A stretch of DNA of 9,949 nt from CAZNVB01 sp964651495 (GTDB lineage: Bacteria > Acidobacteriota > Aminicenantia > Aminicenantales > UBA8522): contig CAZYWP010000118.1 in assembly GCA_964651495.1 (NCBI GenBank), forward strand, positions 1 to 9,949, written 5' to 3'. Positions 6,285 to 9,949 of this stretch are shown here, in pieces; within the stretch, counting starts at the first letter, position 1; each line of letters opens with the position of its first letter. A program made the position numbers and the translations under genes. The notes beneath the pieces are model-generated. The model had not been told where the DNA came from, made no database searches, and saw nothing but the letters and a program-made list of their open reading frames with translations.

Positions 6285-8798
6285 TCAGCGCAGGTTCATT
6301 TTCTCGAGCCCGCCGTCGAAGCGAGGATCATCGCGCAGGGGGTCGAGCTGGGGGTCGAATTTGAGGAAGAGCTTCTCCGAGTCCCGTTCCGCATAAGACA
6401 TCGCCAGATACTCAAACGCCTCGTCCTTGTTCCCCAAAGCCGCGCTGATCACGGCCATATAATAAAAGGGAACATAAGTCTGTTTCGACCGCTCGATAAG
6501 GGCCCGAAGTTCGGCCTCGGCCTGGTCCCGCTTCCCTGTGACTGCATAGACGCAGGCCTTTCCGAAGGAGCCGGAGATGCTCCCGCCGGGCAGCCGTTCG
6601 GCAGTGTCAAATTCCTTTAGCGCTTTCTTGGCATCGCCCTTTGCCAGGTAGGCCAGTCCGAGGAAGGAAGGAACCCAGGGGATGCTGCTGTCCGCTTTTT
6701 TGATTTCGCGCCATTGCTTAATCGCCCGGTCATATTGACGCGTATAGTAGCAGAGCGAGGCGATCGACGCTTGGATGGGAAGAGAAGTCGGGTCAAGCTC
6801 TCTCGCTTTTTCAAACTTGGTCATGGCCTCGTCGAAGCGGCCGAGATTGCTCAGGAGGGAGCCGTAATACTGGTACGCCGTCGCATAGTTAGGATTGAGG
6901 CCGATGGCCCAGTTGAAATCAATCTCCGCATCCAGCCAGTTCCAATCGTAATTATATTTGACAAAGGCCAGAGCGATGTACCCCTCGGCCAGAGCCTCAT
7001 CCATCTGGAGCGCCTTCTCCGCTGCCTCCTTCGCCTTGGGATAGACCTCAATTGGCCGCGCGAACCCCAGCCGTCCCAGGAAACTGTAGGCATCCGCGAT
7101 GCCGGCATAAGCCAGGGCGAAATTGGGGTCTTTGGAAATCGCTTCCTGGTAGAGTTCGATCGACCGCCGGAGCCCTGCTTCCGTCCTTTTATTCCAATTG
7201 AACCGACCTTCTGTATAGAGGTTATACGCATCGGGGTCCTGGGTGTAGCGCTTGACGAGCATATACTCCTGGCCGGCGACAAGCTCGATGCGGAGGGCGT
7301 TGACGACCGCCCGCGAGATCTCGTCCTGGACGAAAAAAATGCTCTCCACTCTGCGGTCGTAAGTCTCGGACCAGAGGCTCGAACCGTCCTGGGTCCTGGT
7401 CAGCTTGACGTTGACCCGGATATTGTCTTTCTCCCGCTGGATGCTCCCTTCAAGGATCGTCTCCACCCCCAGCTCTCTCCCAATCTCCCGGATGTCTTTT
7501 TCCGTGCTTTTAAAGCGCATGACCGACTGGCGGGAGATGACCTTGAGCTGCCCGAGGCTGGAGAGCTTGGTGATCAAATCATCCGTGATGCCGCTCGAAA
7601 ACGCCTCCTGGTCGCGCTGCGGGCTCAGGTCCTGGAAGGGCAGGACCGCGAGCGAGCTCTTGTAAGCCGATGTCCTGGCCGCCCCGTCGGAGGGTGGCCT
7701 GACCGGCGGCGCCTTGCGTCCAAAGATGATGGCACCGGCCACGGCCGCAATGACCGCTAAACCGACGAACGGCGCCGCCCGCCTCAGCCGACCGAGGCCG
7801 GACCTTTTCGGCAGCGGCCGGGTGATCCCCCGCGTCGAAGGCAGATCCTTCTCGATGGCCTCGAGCTCGGCGAGGAGCGCCGCGGCGGTCTGGTATCTTT
7901 TTTCCGGGTCCTTTTCCAGGCAGCGGAGGATGAGCCGGCTCATCGCCGCCGGGGTCTGGGGGTTGAGGACAGCAGGATCGCGGGGCTGCTCGGTCTTGTG
8001 CCTGGCGGCCACGACAAGCGGTGTCTCCCCTTCGAAAGGCGGCTCTCCGGCGACCATTTCGAACAGGACCGCGCCCAGGGAATAGATATCCGAGCGCTGG
8101 TCGGCGTCCTTCCCTTCAAGCTGTTCCGGAGACATATAATCCGGCGTCCCGATGATGACGCCCGGGTCGGTGATTCCCCGTCCTTTGACCGACCTGGCGA
8201 TCCCGAAATCCATGATCCGGGCATTGCCCTCCCGGTCGATCATGATGTTCTTCGATTTGAGGTCGCGGTGGATGACTCCCAGCCGGTGGGCCTCGGCCAG
8301 CCCGTCCGCGATCTGTCGGGCGATGGCGACCGTCCTTTTCGCCGGAAGTTGACCGATCCTCCGGAGCAACGTCTTCAGGTCCTCGCCCGAGACAAACTCC
8401 ATGGAGATATAAGCCGTGTCCCCGGCCCGGCCGAGGTCGAACATCCGGCAGATGTTACGGTGGGAGATGGCCCGGGCGTACTTCAATTCATGGCGGAAGC
8501 GCTCGACCACGCTCTCGTCCGCTGCGATCTCGGGATTGAGGACTTTCAGGGCGACGTGCTCTTTGATTTCGTTGTCGTAGGCTTTGTAGACGCGGCCCAT
8601 GCCGCCTTTTCCGAGCTCCTCTACGACCTGGAAGCGGTCGGCGAAGGTTTCGCCGACCGTCAGGGCCTCGACTTTGGTCTGGAGGGTGAGGGTCTTGGTG
8701 ACGGAAGAGGGCGGCTGCCCGAGATGGAGCTGCGTGCCGCAACGGCTGCAGAAAAGGCTGCCGGTCTGGTTTTCAAACTGACAGCGCGGACATTTCAT
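6285..8798 (-). CDS. Membrane Ser/Thr protein kinase with zinc ribbon, TolB-like domain and TPR repeats
   Basis: This 837-residue protein is a probable receptor-type Hanks kinase. Residues 3-20 are a Cys4 zinc ribbon (CPRC...CSRC). The kinase domain spans about 57-315, with glycine loop LGKGGMGRVY (62-71), K85 in VALKVL, HRDLKSKN (D179, N184), DFG at 197 and GTPDYMSPEQ. All catalytic residues are present, and HRD marks an RD kinase controlled by activation-loop phosphorylation. One membrane helix lies at about 341-360 after a basic stretch. Residues about 384-505 resemble the TolB-like/FlgO domain (SLAVLPFQDLSP, GVETILEGSI), and about 525-800 are TPR repeats. Known relatives suggest a cytoplasmic kinase with a periplasmic sensing or scaffold half; the signal is unknown. 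I chose ATG at 8798 over TTG at 8804 because AGGG stands 8 nt before the ATG but only 2 nt before the TTG. It has its own promoter and no visible terminator. Confidence 0.93.
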   Translation of the reverse strand: MKCPRCQFENQTGSLFCSRCGTQLHLGQPPSSVTKTLTLQTKVEALTVGETFADRFQVVEELGKGGMGRVYKAYDNEIKEHVALKVLNPEIAADESVVERFRHELKYARAISHRNICRMFDLGRAGDTAYISMEFVSGEDLKTLLRRIGQLPAKRTVAIARQIADGLAEAHRLGVIHRDLKSKNIMIDREGNARIMDFGIARSVKGRGITDPGVIIGTPDYMSPEQLEGKDADQRSDIYSLGAVLFEMVAGEPPFEGETPLVVAARHKTEQPRDPAVLNPQTPAAMSRLILRCLEKDPEKRYQTAAALLAELEAIEKDLPSTRGITRPLPKRSGLGRLRRAAPFVGLAVIAAVAGAIIFGRKAPPVRPPSDGAARTSAYKSSLAVLPFQDLSPQRDQEAFSSGITDDLITKLSSLGQLKVISRQSVMRFKSTEKDIREIGRELGVETILEGSIQREKDNIRVNVKLTRTQDGSSLWSETYDRRVESIFFVQDEISRAVVNALRIELVAGQEYMLVKRYTQDPDAYNLYTEGRFNWNKRTEAGLRRSIELYQEAISKDPNFALAYAGIADAYSFLGRLGFARPIEVYPKAKEAAEKALQMDEALAEGYIALAFVKYNYDWNWLDAEIDFNWAIGLNPNYATAYQYYGSLLSNLGRFDEAMTKFEKARELDPTSLPIQASIASLCYYTRQYDRAIKQWREIKKADSSIPWVPSFLGLAYLAKGDAKKALKEFDTAERLPGGSISGSFGKACVYAVTGKRDQAEAELRALIERSKQTYVPFYYMAVISAALGNKDEAFEYLAMSYAERDSEKLFLKFDPQLDPLRDDPRFDGGLEKMNLR

Positions 8799-8834
8799 AG
8801 GCAAATCCCTGAGGGCAAAAAGTACCTTGAATAA

Positions 8835-8863
8835 AAAATAGCGGTAATCGCAGATTTAGTCAA
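8835..8863 (-). promoter_or_regulatory. Sigma-70-type promoter of the kinase gene
   Basis: The minus strand reads TTGACT (8863-8858), 17 bp, then TATTTT (8840-8835), matching the consensus at 5 and 4 of 6 bases. The start point would be near 8828, giving a leader of about 30 nt to the ATG at 8798. The ribosome binding site (AGGG) is weak, suggesting modest translation. Confidence 0.5.
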
Positions 8864-8958
8864 ATTTCAGCCTAGTCTTCTTAATACCCGCTCGCCGCTG
8901 AAAAAGCCGGGAGCGCGCACGCGGCCCGTAGTACCCCGTTATCGGCAGGGACAAAATC

Positions 8959-8967
8959 TGGTAGAAT
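8959..8967 (+). promoter_or_regulatory. Extended -10 promoter placed for a leaderless mRNA
   Basis: TGG then TAGAAT (8962-8967) makes an extended -10 element (TGn plus 5 of 6 bases). The -35 region is poor (TTATCG at 8939-8944). Only 8 bases separate the -10 hexamer from the ATG at 8976, so transcription should start at or within a few bases of the start codon. There is no Shine-Dalgarno sequence before the ATG. Confidence 0.5.
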
Positions 8968-8975
8968 GATTCATC

Positions 8976-9949
8976 ATGAGCGCCCGTAGCCCGATAAAAC
9001 TCGTCCTGTCCGCCGCGATTCTCAGCGCCGCCGTCCCTTTCCTTTCCGGCGCCGGAGGCCAAGACTCCCGGCCGGACCCCAGGCTCGAATCCTTCTTCCA
9101 AAAGGAAAAAGTCACCATCGCCGTCACCGACTCGGGGCTGGGCGGGCTCTCGGTCATGGCCGAGGCGGCGCGGAGGATGAAGGAAGCGCGGATTTTCAAG
9201 GCGGCCGATTTTATCTTCTTCAACGCCCTGTTCTCGACCGAGGGCGGCTACAACAGCCTGAAAACACGGAAGGAAAAAATTGCCGTCCTCGACAGCGCGC
9301 TGGAAAGTTTGGCCATCCGCTTCCACCCCGACATCATCCTTATCGGCTGCAACACACTTTCCGTGCTCTACGGGGACACGGAATTCTCGCGCCGGACCCG
9401 GATCCCTGTCGTCGGCATTGTCGACGCCGGGGTCGAGATCATCCGCTCCAACATGCAGGAGCACCCGGGTTCTTCGGTCATCATTTTCGGGACGCCGACG
9501 ACGATTGCGGAGGCAACACACAAGGAGAGACTAATCTCCCTGCGGGTGACGGAGACACGGATTTTCTCCCAGTCCTGCCCGGAGCTCGAGAATTTCATCG
9601 AGAGGGATTATAGCGGCGAGGAGACGGCAATGCTCATCTCAGCCTGTGTGGATGAGGCCGTCCAGAATATTCCCCCACCCCGGCCTCCCCTCCTCGTCAG
9701 CCTCAACTGTACCCATTACGGCTATTCCCTTCCTCTCTGGGAGAAAGCGTTCCAGGAGTCGGGGATCAAACCGCTCGCCATTCTCAACCCCAACTCCAGG
9801 ATGACCGACGTTTTGTTCAGACCGGAATACCGGAATCGGCGCAAGAAGACGGACGTCACCGCCCGCGTCGTTTCCCTGGTCGAAATCGGCCGGGACAAGG
9901 TCGAATCCCTCGGAAAATGGCTGGGGGATGTTTCACCGGAAACCGCCGC
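8976..9949 (+). CDS. Glutamate/aspartate racemase-family protein with signal peptide (3' end outside window)
   Basis: At least 324 residues are visible; the gene runs off the window. Cofactor-independent racemases of this family (MurI type) swap the chirality of Glu or Asp using two Cys. Both are here: C125 in GCNTLS and C245 in NCTHYG, along with TDSGLGGLSV (51-60), FGTPTTIAEA (171-180) and CPELENFIE (201-209). The usual GDTxxxPYG substrate segment is replaced by FFNALFSTEGGYNSL (81-95). Residues 1-29 look like a Sec signal peptide (R4, K8, a hydrophobic core, GAGGQ) with no lipobox Cys. This points to the periplasm, unlike normal MurI, which is cytoplasmic. An in-frame TGA at 8967-8969 rules out an upstream start, and no RBS precedes the ATG. 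The fold call is firm; the activity and substrate are uncertain. The gene is divergent from the kinase. Confidence 0.85.
   Translation, partial: MSARSPIKLVLSAAILSAAVPFLSGAGGQDSRPDPRLESFFQKEKVTIAVTDSGLGGLSVMAEAARRMKEARIFKAADFIFFNALFSTEGGYNSLKTRKEKIAVLDSALESLAIRFHPDIILIGCNTLSVLYGDTEFSRRTRIPVVGIVDAGVEIIRSNMQEHPGSSVIIFGTPTTIAEATHKERLISLRVTETRIFSQSCPELENFIERDYSGEETAMLISACVDEAVQNIPPPRPPLLVSLNCTHYGYSLPLWEKAFQESGIKPLAILNPNSRMTDVLFRPEYRNRRKKTDVTARVVSLVEIGRDKVESLGKWLGDVSPETA

Noticed and set aside
6714..7760. 348-codon open frame on the plus strand inside the kinase gene
   Set aside because: It is antisense to the TolB-like and TPR part of the kinase and has no recognisable domain.

Overview
The window looks like a chromosomal stretch of a GC-rich Gram-negative bacterium. 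It encodes an outer-membrane TonB-dependent receptor and a twin-arginine-exported protein, so there is an outer membrane and a periplasm. The receptor begins with a carboxypeptidase-regulatory-like domain. The kinase has the order zinc ribbon, Ser/Thr kinase, membrane segment, TolB-like domain, TPR. The phosphofructokinase is of the group III type. Together these recall Acidobacteriota and Candidatus Aminicenantes; that placement is an inference from gene style, not from a phylogenetic marker.

Layout, left to right. Positions 54-90 hold a strong intrinsic terminator for the minus-strand receptor gene (113-3004). The receptor starts at a TTG codon with a strong ribosome binding site. Its AT-rich upstream region (3005-3317) carries a convincing sigma-54 (-24/-12) promoter, enhancer-like repeats about 100 bp further upstream, and an unusually strong Shine-Dalgarno sequence stranded in the leader. 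Next, also on the minus strand, is a Tat-exported DUF362 protein ending in a BACON-like domain (3318-4916), with its own sigma-70-type promoter. After a divergent intergenic region comes a plus-strand 6-phosphofructokinase (5181-6275). It converges, with a 9-bp gap, on a large minus-strand receptor-type Ser/Thr kinase (6285-8798). Divergent from the kinase is a glutamate/aspartate racemase-family protein with a signal peptide (8976 to the window end, incomplete). It has no Shine-Dalgarno sequence and may be made from a leaderless mRNA.

The genes do not form one operon. The receptor and the DUF362 protein lie in tandem with separate promoters and could share a cell-envelope role, but nothing proves it. 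The phosphofructokinase is housekeeping glycolysis. The kinase is probably a membrane sensor. No tRNA, rRNA, CRISPR array, transposase or phage gene was seen. The strongest unusual points are the sigma-54 control region of the receptor, the exported racemase homologue with a likely leaderless start, and the DUF362-BACON fusion. I found no clear new multi-gene system.
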